A stretch of 16,707 nucleotides of DNA from assembly GCA_965368785.1 (NCBI GenBank), contig CBDUOG010000041.1, positions 1 to 16,707 on the forward strand, read 5' to 3'. This DNA is from Silanimonas sp965368785. Its GTDB lineage: Bacteria > Pseudomonadota > Gammaproteobacteria > Xanthomonadales > Xanthomonadaceae. The notes under the pieces are model-generated. The model worked only from the letters and a program-made list of their open reading frames with translations, had not been told where the DNA came from and did no database searches. Position numbers and translations under genes: made by a program. Positions within the stretch are counted from its first letter, which is position 1. The number at the start of each line of letters is the position of its first letter. Shown here in pieces: positions 7,891 to 14,755 of this stretch.

Positions 7891-8970
7891 ATGCCGACAC
7901 CCGACGCCACCATGAATCCAATCCAACTGAGGTCAAAAATTGAGCTTTGGTGTCACGAGCTTGGATTCCAATCTATGGGCATTAGCGAAGCGAAGTTGGA
8001 GCAAGACTCGGTGCATTTACGTGACTGGCTGGCAAAGCAACAGCACGGGACGATGGAATACATGGAGCGCCACGCTGAGCTTCGGGCGGACCCGGAAAAA
8101 CTGGTCCCGGGCACTTTGCGCATTATTAGCGTACGGATGAACTACAGCAGCGCCGATGAGCCTGAGTTGTGGGCGCGTTTAGCCGATGGTAGCAAAGCCT
8201 ATGTTGCGCAGTATGCGCTTGGCCGCGACTATCACAAACTGATGCGCAAGCGGCTGCAGTCGCTGGCCGATCAGATCCAGAGCGAAATCGGGCCATTTGG
8301 ATATCGCGCATTTGTTGACTCGGCACCCGTGCTTGAGCGCGCTATCGCACGCGACGGGGGTATCGGGTGGATCGGCAAAAACACTTGCAGCATCAATCGA
8401 AATGGTGGCTCATGGTTTTTTATCGGCGAACTATTTACCGACCTGCCCTTAGCCGTTGATCAACCCGCCAGTGCGCATTGCGGCACGTGCACGCGCTGTA
8501 TTGATATCTGTCCCACCCGGGCAATTATTTCCGCAAATCGAATCGACGCCCGTCGCTGCATTTCTTATTTGACCATAGAACAGCGTGACGCTATTCCGCT
8601 GGAGTTTCGCAGCGCAATAGGCAATCGGATTTTCGGGTGCGACGACTGCCAGATTATTTGCCCCTGGAACAAGTTTGCCAAGCGCCACGACCAACCCGAT
8701 TTTCGCGCGCGAAATAACCTGGATGATGTACTACTTGTCGATCTGTTTGATTGGAGCGAGCAGGAGTTTTTACAGCGTACCGAAGGCTCGGCAATTCGCC
8801 GCACCGGCTATCTGGGCTGGATACGCAATATTGCCGTCGCTCTGGGCAACGCACCGGGTAGTAGCGAAGTACTCGCGCGATTGCAATCCAGACTCGATTT
8901 TCCCGACGCAATGGTCAAAGAGCACATTCAATGGGCTATCGAACAGCAACAGTCCAAACTAGCTTTGTAG
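7891..8970 (+). CDS. queG: Epoxyqueuosine reductase QueG
   Basis: QueG (359 aa) reduces epoxyqueuosine to queuosine at tRNA position 34, the last step of the pathway, using cobalamin and two 4Fe-4S clusters. FVDSAPVLERA near 141-151 contains the probable proton-donor Asp143. Cluster motifs are CGTCTRCIDICP with Cys197/200/203/207 and CDDCQIICPWN with Cys250/253/257; Cys223 is the usual extra ligand. A HEAT-like tail (RRTGYLGWIRNIAVALGN) follows. Two starts are possible: ATG 7891 (MPTPDATMNP) and ATG 7912 (MNPIQL). Neither has a convincing Shine-Dalgarno. The second begins closer to where family homology starts, so the first seven residues are uncertain. The 3' end overlaps pgi by 12 bp on the opposite strand. 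Confidence 0.95.
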   Translation: MPTPDATMNPIQLRSKIELWCHELGFQSMGISEAKLEQDSVHLRDWLAKQQHGTMEYMERHAELRADPEKLVPGTLRIISVRMNYSSADEPELWARLADGSKAYVAQYALGRDYHKLMRKRLQSLADQIQSEIGPFGYRAFVDSAPVLERAIARDGGIGWIGKNTCSINRNGGSWFFIGELFTDLPLAVDQPASAHCGTCTRCIDICPTRAIISANRIDARRCISYLTIEQRDAIPLEFRSAIGNRIFGCDDCQIICPWNKFAKRHDQPDFRARNNLDDVLLVDLFDWSEQEFLQRTEGSAIRRTGYLGWIRNIAVALGNAPGSSEVLARLQSRLDFPDAMVKEHIQWAIEQQQSKLAL

Positions 8971-10503
8971 TTTGCCCCGGATTAAATCAACCAGCGCATT
9001 GGATATAGAGTCGGATACTTTCACTTGCCCGGACTCGGGATCGAGCGCTTTCATCAATTCGCCGCCAATTTTCTTGCCGAGCTCCACGCCAAATTGATCG
9101 AATGGATTAATCCCCAGAAAGAATGCCTGGACAAATACTGAGTGCTCATACATTGCCAGTAACTGTCCTAGACTAAATGCGCTGAGCTCTTCCAGCAAAA
9201 TGATGCTGGATGGTCGGTCACCGGAATGATGCCGCTGCGGGTCTTCGCTGTGGAACCCATTAGCCAGCGCCTGCGACTGCGCCAGCATATTGGCCAACTG
9301 GAATCGTTGCGCCGCCTCATCGTTCCAAACCGGCTTGATGACGCCAACAAATTCAACCGGGGTAACACAGTTGCTCTGATGCAACGACTGGAAATAACTA
9401 TGCTGCGAGGCGCTTCCACACGAACCCCAGACAACCGCCCCGGCGTGCGAATCGGCTGCGCCTCCATCAAGGCGACAGCCCTTGCCCAGACTCTCCATGA
9501 CTAACTGCTGCAAGTACTCGGGCAACAAGGCCAATCGCGTGTCATACGGAACGACTGCGACCGATTCGTAATCCAGTCCCTGCGCATTCCAAATCGCGGT
9601 GACGGCATGCCGGAAAATTAGACTGTCGGCAAATCCGGCATCCTGAAAATGCCGGTCCATCGCTGCCGCACCCTGCAGCAGCTGGTCAAACTCGGAGTCA
9701 CCCAAGGCCATCAGCAGCGGAAAGCCGACACTGGACCAAAGCGAATAACGGCCACCGACTTCATGCGGCAGAGCCAGAATATTTTCTGCAGGGACACCAA
9801 AAGTTTGTGCGCGCTCGGCCTGTGAGGTTACCGCAGCCCAAAGCGCCATATTCCAATGCCAGCGACGCAAGTGATCTGCATTGAGCAAGGTCTCGGCGGT
9901 ACCGAAACTTTTCGATATCAAAACAATGGCGGTTTTTTCGGGATCGAGCTGACGCATCAACTCAGCCAGCGCGACGACATCGACATTATTGAAAAAATGG
10001 ACCGCACAGTCGGCCTCACAAACGGGCTTTAGCGCGTCGTAAACCAAACGCGGGCCCAAATCTGAACCACCAATCCCAACACTAATCAGATCGGTGACGC
10101 CTTGAGACTTGAAGCGACTCGCCAACGCTGACATCTGCCGGCGAATTTGTAATGAGGTTTCGTGGGCGTCTTGTGCCGCCTTACCCTGACCGATTGGTCC
10201 GCGCAGGTGCGGATGCCAGACAGCGCGATTCTCCGTGGCGTTCGCTATGTCGGCGTTAAGCAAAACACTAATCTCTTCGCGCAACCCGAACTGCTCGGCC
10301 AACTGGCATAGATCAGAAAGCAACAAATCGTCCAGCTTCTGTCGCGCAAAAGTCGCGGAAATGCCCCCAACATGGACGCATGATTTAAGCAGCCGATCAG
10401 ACTCTGTGGCGATCAAATCCTGCAGGGAGCGAAACGCCAGGCGCTGCTGATGCTTGCTGAACAACTCTTTTAACGCGGCGGTCCGTGTCGCGACTGATTT
10501 CAT
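8959..10503 (-). CDS. pgi: Glucose-6-phosphate isomerase
   Basis: Pgi (514 aa) interconverts glucose-6-phosphate and fructose-6-phosphate in the cytoplasm. Family landmarks are SVGIGGSDLG (141-150), SKSFGTAETLLNA (198-209), VGGRYSLWSSVGFP (249-262) and GVELGKKIGGE near the end. Catalytic residues appear present: Glu337 (ESLGK), His368 (ASQHSY) and Lys477 (GVELGK). It is shorter than the common 545-550 aa because the segment before GDRPSSIILL is brief, as in other short proteobacterial forms. It is odd that the conserved GEPGTNGQH loop reads GSCGSASQH (360-368) and SKTFTTQET reads SKSFGTAET, so the enzyme is divergent at usually constant spots. It starts two bases after the panD stop and is thus probably cotranscribed with it. 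Confidence 0.95.
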   Translation of the reverse strand: MKSVATRTAALKELFSKHQQRLAFRSLQDLIATESDRLLKSCVHVGGISATFARQKLDDLLLSDLCQLAEQFGLREEISVLLNADIANATENRAVWHPHLRGPIGQGKAAQDAHETSLQIRRQMSALASRFKSQGVTDLISVGIGGSDLGPRLVYDALKPVCEADCAVHFFNNVDVVALAELMRQLDPEKTAIVLISKSFGTAETLLNADHLRRWHWNMALWAAVTSQAERAQTFGVPAENILALPHEVGGRYSLWSSVGFPLLMALGDSEFDQLLQGAAAMDRHFQDAGFADSLIFRHAVTAIWNAQGLDYESVAVVPYDTRLALLPEYLQQLVMESLGKGCRLDGGAADSHAGAVVWGSCGSASQHSYFQSLHQSNCVTPVEFVGVIKPVWNDEAAQRFQLANMLAQSQALANGFHSEDPQRHHSGDRPSSIILLEELSAFSLGQLLAMYEHSVFVQAFFLGINPFDQFGVELGKKIGGELMKALDPESGQVKVSDSISNALVDLIRGKLQS

Positions 10504-10505
10504 TG

Positions 10506-10886
10506 TCAGGCGACCTGAGACGGAATCGAGTGGTTGGTATGCGTCAATCTATTTTCGCGATCGACATACACCATGGTCGGCGAAAATTTTGCCATATCCG
10601 CCTCGGCGAGCTGCGCATACGCGCAGATAATAATCAGATCGCCCGGACTTGCTCGATGCGCTGCGGCGCCATTCACCGAAATTATGCCACTGCCCTCTTC
10701 GGCACGAATCGCGTAGGTAACAAAGCGTTGGCCATTATTAATATTAAAAATGTGCACCTGTTCGTATTCGCGAATACCGGAAATATCCAGCAAGCGACCA
10801 TCAATGGCGCAAGACCCCTCGTAATGCAATTCTGCATGAGTGACGCTTGCGCGATGAATCTTGGCTTTTAATAAAGTGAGGTGCAT
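10506..10886 (-). CDS. panD: Aspartate 1-decarboxylase (pyruvoyl proenzyme)
   Basis: PanD (126 aa) makes beta-alanine from aspartate for pantothenate synthesis. I start at ATG 10886 (MHLTLLKAKIHRA), which places all known residues at their standard positions: Lys9, the self-cleavage site Gly24-Ser25 (YEGSC), Arg54, Thr57 and Tyr58. Ser25 becomes the N-terminal pyruvoyl group of the alpha chain. The frame stays open upstream but lacks homology there. A weak AGTGG lies seven T residues before the ATG. An 87-nt spacer separates it from panC and contains a hairpin and a possible promoter. pgi begins two bases downstream. The whole beta-alanine and pantoate route to pantothenate is thus encoded together with panB and panC. 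Confidence 0.96.
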   Translation of the reverse strand: MHLTLLKAKIHRASVTHAELHYEGSCAIDGRLLDISGIREYEQVHIFNINNGQRFVTYAIRAEEGSGIISVNGAAAHRASPGDLIIICAYAQLAEADMAKFSPTMVYVDRENRLTHTNHSIPSQVA

Positions 10887-10912
10887 AAAAAAACCACTTG
10901 AGTTATCACGGC

Positions 10913-10942
10913 ATTTTAAAGACTTAAGCGGTAGGCCGGCAA
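10913..10942 (-). promoter_or_regulatory. Possible promoter for panD-pgi
   Basis: Reading on the minus strand, TTGCCG (10937-10942) as -35 and TAAAAT (10913-10918) as -10 are separated by 18 bp. The -10 matches consensus at five of six positions and the -35 at four of six. It lies in the 87-nt panC-panD spacer and would start transcripts about 20 nt before the panD ATG. This would let panD and pgi be expressed apart from panBC. Confidence 0.4.
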
Positions 10943-10966
10943 GCTGACAAGCGTGCGGCAACCTAC
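10931..10966 (-). promoter_or_regulatory. Stem-loop in the panC-panD spacer
   Basis: An outer stem GTAGG/CCTAC (10931-10935 with 10962-10966) encloses an inner stem of seven pairs with one mismatch (10939-10945 with 10950-10956, 4-base loop). No run of T follows on the minus strand, so it is not a standard intrinsic terminator. It could act in attenuation, mRNA processing or stability, or be neutral. It overlaps the possible panD -35. Confidence 0.4.
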
Positions 10967-10973
10967 AAGAGAA

Positions 10974-11825
10974 CTAACCCGGATCAAAGCTTAGGTTATC
11001 GATCAGACGCGTTTTACCTAATCGCGCTGCAATCAACGCAACGAGGCCTTTTTCATTGGACTGTTCAGGAACGCTTAAATCGGAGCGCCTGACCACGGCA
11101 TATTCCACTTCAAAGCCGATCGCTTGGAGTCGCGTAATCGCTTCGGCTTCAATACCACGCGGTGGGAAGCCGATCGAAGCCTGTTCGCGCATATGCAACA
11201 AGGTCGAATGGATTTCCGCAGCCACCCGGCGCTCCGAAGCGCTCAAATATTGATTGCGTGAACTCATTGCCAGACCACTGGGTTCGCGCAGGGTTACCGC
11301 GGGCACAACATCCACCGGGAAGGCTAAATCACGAACCAGATGCCGGATGATCTGCAGCTGCTGGTAATCCTTACGGCCAAATACCGCAACATCCGGCCTG
11401 ACCATATTGAAAAACCGCGTGACAACCGTTGCGACCCCGTCAAAATGGCCCGGTCGAGATTTTCCGTCGAGCACATCGCTCAATCCCGGGACCGTCATTT
11501 TCACCGCCTGATCAATACCGAACGGGTACATGGTCTCAATCGATGGCAGAAACAATAGATCGCATCCGGCATTGGCCAGCATCTCTGCATCGCGCTCGGC
11601 ATCGCGCGGATAAGCATCAAAATCTTCGTGGGGACCAAACTGAGTGGGATTCACAAACACGGTTGAAACCACCCGATCAGCGTGCGATCGCGCTAGTTCG
11701 ATCAGTGATACATGACCTGCATGCAAACCGCCCATGGTCGGTACAAACGCGATGCGCGCACCTTGATCACGCCAGCGCGCCAAATGCGATCGCAACTCTG
11801 CCAACAATCGGACCGTACGAATCAT
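10974..11825 (-). CDS. panC: Pantothenate synthetase
   Basis: PanC (283 aa) joins pantoate and beta-alanine with ATP, through a pantoyl-adenylate, to give pantothenate. It is a class I-tRNA-synthetase-like nucleotidyltransferase. The nucleotide-binding PTMGGLHAGH lies at 29-38 with His35 and His38. VFVNPTQFGPHEDFDAYPR follows at 56-74, then FGRKDYQQL (149-157) and the KMSKS-like EPSGLAMSSRN (181-191). The length is normal. Its ATG overlaps the panB TGA (ATGA), indicating translational coupling. The end is followed by an 87-nt spacer before panD, unlike the tight panB-panC junction. Confidence 0.97.
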   Translation of the reverse strand: MIRTVRLLAELRSHLARWRDQGARIAFVPTMGGLHAGHVSLIELARSHADRVVSTVFVNPTQFGPHEDFDAYPRDAERDAEMLANAGCDLLFLPSIETMYPFGIDQAVKMTVPGLSDVLDGKSRPGHFDGVATVVTRFFNMVRPDVAVFGRKDYQQLQIIRHLVRDLAFPVDVVPAVTLREPSGLAMSSRNQYLSASERRVAAEIHSTLLHMREQASIGFPPRGIEAEAITRLQAIGFEVEYAVVRRSDLSVPEQSNEKGLVALIAARLGKTRLIDNLSFDPG

Positions 11826-12646
11826 GAGAAGCTGTGCTCCGTGCCCGGAAATTCACGTGTGCGCACCGCATGCGCATAGTTGGCAATCGCCTGCTCTACC
11901 GAACCGGATTCGGCTAAAAAGTTACGCACAAATTTAGGCCGTTTTCCGCGCGTTACACCTAATAAATCGTGCATTACCAGAATCTGTCCGTCGGTCTGAG
12001 CACCCGCGCCAATACCAATGGTTGGAATCGCTATGACTTTGGTAATTTCCTGTGCCAACGATTCCGGAACACATTCCAGAACCAATAAACTCGCTCCGGC
12101 ATCCACGACACGATGCGCATCCAGCAGCAACTGCTTTGCCGCGTCTGTATCGCGGCCTTGTACGCGATAACCGCCGAGCCTTAGAACACTTTGTGGGGTT
12201 AAGCCCAAATGGGCACAAACCGGAACTTCTCGATCCACCAGAAAGCGGATCGTCTCCAGCTTATGGCCTGCCCCCTCGAGCTTAACCATCGATGCGCCGC
12301 CTTCGGCAAGAAAACCGGCGCTCGCCTGCATCGCCTGCTCCGGCGTCGCGTCAGCGGCGAACGGCATATCAGCAATGAGCAGCGCCGAATGCAGTCCGTT
12401 GCGCACGCAGCGCGTGTGATAAATGATCTCGTCAACGCTAACCGGCAGGGTCGAATCATGACCTTGAACAACCATGCCTAAAGAATCGCCGACCAATACA
12501 ATGTCAACACCGACCTCATCCATGACCGCGGCAAAACTCGCATCATAGGCGGTTAATGCGACGATCGGCATGCCGTCCTGCTTCATTTTGTGTAGATCCA
12601 AAATGGTCAGCGGCGCGCGTTCGAGTGCTTTCGGTGAAATGTACAT
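11822..12646 (-). CDS. panB: 3-methyl-2-oxobutanoate hydroxymethyltransferase
   Basis: PanB (274 aa) transfers a hydroxymethyl group from methylene-tetrahydrofolate to alpha-ketoisovalerate, the first committed step to pantoate. I choose ATG 12646 (MYISPKALER), which has GGA six to seven bases upstream. A TTG at 12667 in the same frame would overlap folK and adds nothing recognisable. Metal- and substrate-binding residues are in LVGDSLGMV (Asp53), IADMPF (Asp93) and VKLEGA (Lys122). The catalytic Glu191 is in LECVP. GIGAGAQTDGQILVMHDLLG near 211-230 is the usual C-terminal signature. It lies 13 nt after folK and is coupled to panC. Having folK beside it links folate supply with a folate-dependent enzyme. 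Confidence 0.97.
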   Translation of the reverse strand: MYISPKALERAPLTILDLHKMKQDGMPIVALTAYDASFAAVMDEVGVDIVLVGDSLGMVVQGHDSTLPVSVDEIIYHTRCVRNGLHSALLIADMPFAADATPEQAMQASAGFLAEGGASMVKLEGAGHKLETIRFLVDREVPVCAHLGLTPQSVLRLGGYRVQGRDTDAAKQLLLDAHRVVDAGASLLVLECVPESLAQEITKVIAIPTIGIGAGAQTDGQILVMHDLLGVTRGKRPKFVRNFLAESGSVEQAIANYAHAVRTREFPGTEHSFS

Positions 12647-12659
12647 AGTTGTTCCGGAT

Positions 12660-13166
12660 TCAATCAATGCGCGTGAGTTTCACTGGGCGAAGATCCCGTA
12701 GCAAGTCTGCGACCGTTCCTATTCCCGGAACGTACAGATCAGGCTGAAGATCAAACAATGGTTGCAGTACAAATTCCCTTTCGTTCAACCGCGGATGTGG
12801 AATGTGCAGATCCGGCTCCGAGAGTATTGCGTCACCGAACAGCAAAATATCTAAATCCAACGTCCTTGGACCCCAGCGCAATCCATCGTCACGATTCCGA
12901 CCGTTTTCAAGTTCAATCGACAATAACAGGGCAAGAAGTTCACGAGCAGGTAATTGTACCGCGCATTCAAGTGCGGCGTTGAGAAAATCATCCTGTTCGA
13001 TTGGACCCCAGGCCGCTGAGCGGTACACCGGCGACACGCGCAGAACGCGCACATCGGGTGATGCATTTAAGCCCGCTATCGCGGACTCGAAGCGCTGAAT
13101 GATCTGCTCCCGGGTACCGAGATTACCGCCGATTCCGACGTACGCTGTGACGCTTGAATGCGACAT
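12660..13166 (-). CDS. folK: Hydroxymethyldihydropterin pyrophosphokinase
   Basis: FolK (HPPK, 168 aa) transfers pyrophosphate from ATP to 6-hydroxymethyl-dihydropterin in folate synthesis. Its motifs are YVGIGGNLG near the N-terminus, SPVYRSAAWG (about 45-54), the signature WGPRTLDLDILLF with the two metal-binding Asp residues, and HPRLNEREFVLQPL. The ATG at 13166 has GGAG eight bases upstream, and that sequence overlaps the pcnB stop; the gap to pcnB is 5 nt. pcnB, folK, panB and panC are therefore most likely one transcript. The pcnB-folK pairing is common in gammaproteobacteria. Confidence 0.96.
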   Translation of the reverse strand: MSHSSVTAYVGIGGNLGTREQIIQRFESAIAGLNASPDVRVLRVSPVYRSAAWGPIEQDDFLNAALECAVQLPARELLALLLSIELENGRNRDDGLRWGPRTLDLDILLFGDAILSEPDLHIPHPRLNEREFVLQPLFDLQPDLYVPGIGTVADLLRDLRPVKLTRID

Positions 13167-13171
13167 GCCAT

Positions 13172-14524
13172 TTACTCCGCTGCCGGGCCGCTCTTCTTGC
13201 GTACTCGACGACGACGCTTAGGTTTGACCGAATCAGACTTCGCGTCCAATCGATCGGCGAGCTCTTCCGGCGCAGCGTCCTGTGCTTCAATCCAAAATGC
13301 CAGGTCTTCGCGCAACTCTTCCGTTGATTGCGCGCGAAGCTGAAAAAAATCAAATGCGGCACGGAACCTGGGATGTTGCAGGAAGCGCAGAACCCGCTTT
13401 TTCTGGCGCTGGGCAAATCGGGCCTGCAACAACCAGATCTCTTGCATCGGTAGTGAAAAACGCCGTGGCAAGGCGATTCGCTGAACCTGGCGAATTATCA
13501 AATGGTCGGCAGCCTTATGCTGTGCTGCGGCCAATTCAACGCCTGAGCGTTCAAGTTTGGCCAACTCCAGACAATAGGCCGGCCATAACAAGGCGGCGAA
13601 CAAGAATGCCGGAGTTACCGGCTTATCCTCAGCGACGCGCAAATCGGTATTGCGCAGTGCATCCACAACAATTGTGCGCAACGCGCCGCTGCGATTGCTA
13701 TTCATCGCCTTCACGCTATCGGGCACCAGCGAGCTGAGCAAACCGTAATGCTCCAAAAGCCCGAACACGGACTCGGCGTGACCGGTCAAAAAAAGCTTTA
13801 AACACTCATCGAACAATCGTGCCGGTGCAGAGGTTTCCAGCAAGCCGGCCAACGGCTGGATCTTCTCTGCTGCAGACTGCTCAATACTAAAGCCAAGTTT
13901 CGCAGCCAGGCGCACCGCACGCAGCATGCGTACCGGATCTTCCCGATAGCGCTGTTCCGGGTCGCCAATCAGGCGTAATTGACGTGCTTTGATATCGTCC
14001 AATCCACCAACAAAATCTTTTACGACGAATCCATCAACGGTGTAATACAAGGCGTTAACGGTGAAGTCGCGGCGCACCGCATCGTCTTCGATTGAGCCAT
14101 ACACGTTGTCGCGGATCAGGCGCCCACCCTCTTCGGTCTGGCGCGCGCCGCTGCCATCGTCATCGTTGGCACGAAACGTGGCTACCTCAACTAATTCGCG
14201 GCCGAAAATCACGTGAGCCAGACGAAACCGTCGACCAATTAATCGTGAGTTTCGAAAAATGCTTTTAACCTGCTCAGGGGTCGCGTTGGTGGCAATATCA
14301 AAATCTTTGGGCTTGCCGCCGAGCAGCAGATCACGCACGGCACCGCCGACCAAATATCCTTCATAGCCTGCATCATGCAAACCATAAAGGACATTCAGAG
14401 CGGGCTGACTGATATCGCGCCGTGAAATGCGATGCTCATCCCGGCTCATAATATTGGCCTTGAGGATGGTGGTGCTAGTTGGATCGGTTGCGGAGTCGCT
14501 CAATTCAGATAAAGCCAGTTGCAT
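13172..14524 (-). CDS. pcnB: Poly(A) polymerase I
   Basis: PcnB adds 3' poly(A) tails that mark RNA for decay. It belongs to the nucleotidyltransferase family shared with CCA-adding enzymes. Read from ATG 14524 (450 aa), the nucleotide-binding YLVGGAVRD is near 57-65, the catalytic KPKDFDIAT with two Asp is at 71-79, and RRDFTVNALYY is near 151-161. GDPEQRYREDPVRMLRAVRLAAKLGF then follows. The tail is very basic (KPKRRRRVRKKSG), as in PcnB rather than Cca. The start is uncertain. ATG 14524 has GGAA at seven bases. ATG 14449 has AAGG at eight bases and begins just before the conserved RDEHRISRRDIS. A TTG at 14560 is less likely, as it lies in the promoter of the divergent tRNA. It is first in the folK-pan operon. 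Confidence 0.93.
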   Translation of the reverse strand: MQLALSELSDSATDPTSTTILKANIMSRDEHRISRRDISQPALNVLYGLHDAGYEGYLVGGAVRDLLLGGKPKDFDIATNATPEQVKSIFRNSRLIGRRFRLAHVIFGRELVEVATFRANDDDGSGARQTEEGGRLIRDNVYGSIEDDAVRRDFTVNALYYTVDGFVVKDFVGGLDDIKARQLRLIGDPEQRYREDPVRMLRAVRLAAKLGFSIEQSAAEKIQPLAGLLETSAPARLFDECLKLFLTGHAESVFGLLEHYGLLSSLVPDSVKAMNSNRSGALRTIVVDALRNTDLRVAEDKPVTPAFLFAALLWPAYCLELAKLERSGVELAAAQHKAADHLIIRQVQRIALPRRFSLPMQEIWLLQARFAQRQKKRVLRFLQHPRFRAAFDFFQLRAQSTEELREDLAFWIEAQDAAPEELADRLDAKSDSVKPKRRRRVRKKSGPAAE

Positions 14525-14552
14525 TAAAAGTTCCGCCCGGGGTCGCGGCCTC

Positions 14553-14581
14553 TTGGCCAATCCGGACGGGCTGCGTATAGT
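14553..14581 (+). promoter_or_regulatory. Promoter of tRNA-Glu (and perhaps fdxA)
   Basis: TTGGCC (14553-14558) as -35 and TATAGT (14576-14581) as -10 are spaced by exactly 17 bp. A GC-rich discriminator (ATCGCCC) follows, typical of stable-RNA promoters. The transcript would start near 14588, 20 nt before the mature tRNA. The pcnB 5' region lies on the opposite strand. Confidence 0.65.
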
Positions 14582-14606
14582 ATCGCCCTTGCTAGTGTCG
14601 TTCCAA
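14579..14606 (-). promoter_or_regulatory. Possible pcnB promoter facing the tRNA promoter
   Basis: On the minus strand TTGGAA (14601-14606) and GATACT (14579-14584) are separated by 16 bp. An alternative -10, TACTAT, sits two bases further with 18-bp spacing. Each hexamer matches four of six. The element overlaps the -10 and start region of the tRNA promoter, so the two would compete. This is a weak call based only on motif and position. Confidence 0.3.
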
Positions 14607-14607
14607 T

Positions 14608-14683
14608 GCTCCCTTCGTCTAGAGGCCTAGGACGTGGCCCTCTCAAGGCTAAAACAGGGGTTCGAATCCCCTAGGGAGCGCCA
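14608..14683 (+). tRNA. tRNA-Glu (anticodon CTC)
   Basis: This is a complete 76-nt tRNA with encoded CCA. The acceptor GCTCCCT (14608-14614) pairs fully with AGGGAGC (14673-14679), followed by discriminator G and CCA (14681-14683). The D-arm and the T-arm (CAGGGGTTCGAATCCCCT) match E. coli tRNA-Glu almost base for base. The anticodon stem is TGGCC/GGCTA with one G-U pair. The loop CTCTCAA gives anticodon CTC (14642-14644), so it reads GAG. Most gammaproteobacterial tRNA-Glu genes carry TTC, so this is probably a second isoacceptor. The promoter upstream and intact folding argue that it is functional. Confidence 0.95.
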
Positions 14684-14706
14684 TGAACGGACATTTTTAC
14701 TTGATT

Positions 14707-14742
14707 GGCCGGCCCATCAGCCGGATCGGCCCGATTTCTTTT
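14707..14742 (+). terminator. Weak terminator-like hairpin after tRNA-Glu
   Basis: The tRNA-fdxA gap has overlapping GC-rich stems (CCGGC 14709-14713 with GCCGG 14720-14724; alternatively GCCG 14720-14723 with CGGC 14727-14730). A T-rich stretch TTTCTTTT (14735-14742) follows. The stems are short and the T run starts a few bases late, so termination is probably partial. Some read-through into fdxA is likely, since no separate fdxA promoter is evident. Confidence 0.35.
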
Positions 14743-14755
14743 GTAGGCGCAATAT

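Noticed and set aside
10887..10961. N-terminal extension of panD
   Set aside because: PanD always begins close to the Lys9 motif; ATG 10886 places Lys9, Gly24-Ser25 and Tyr58 exactly.
12647..12667. TTG start of panB overlapping folK
   Set aside because: ATG 12646 has GGA at proper spacing and the extra seven residues show no homology.
14525..14560. TTG start of pcnB at 14560
   Set aside because: It overlaps the -35 of the divergent tRNA promoter, and two downstream ATG codons have better ribosome sites.
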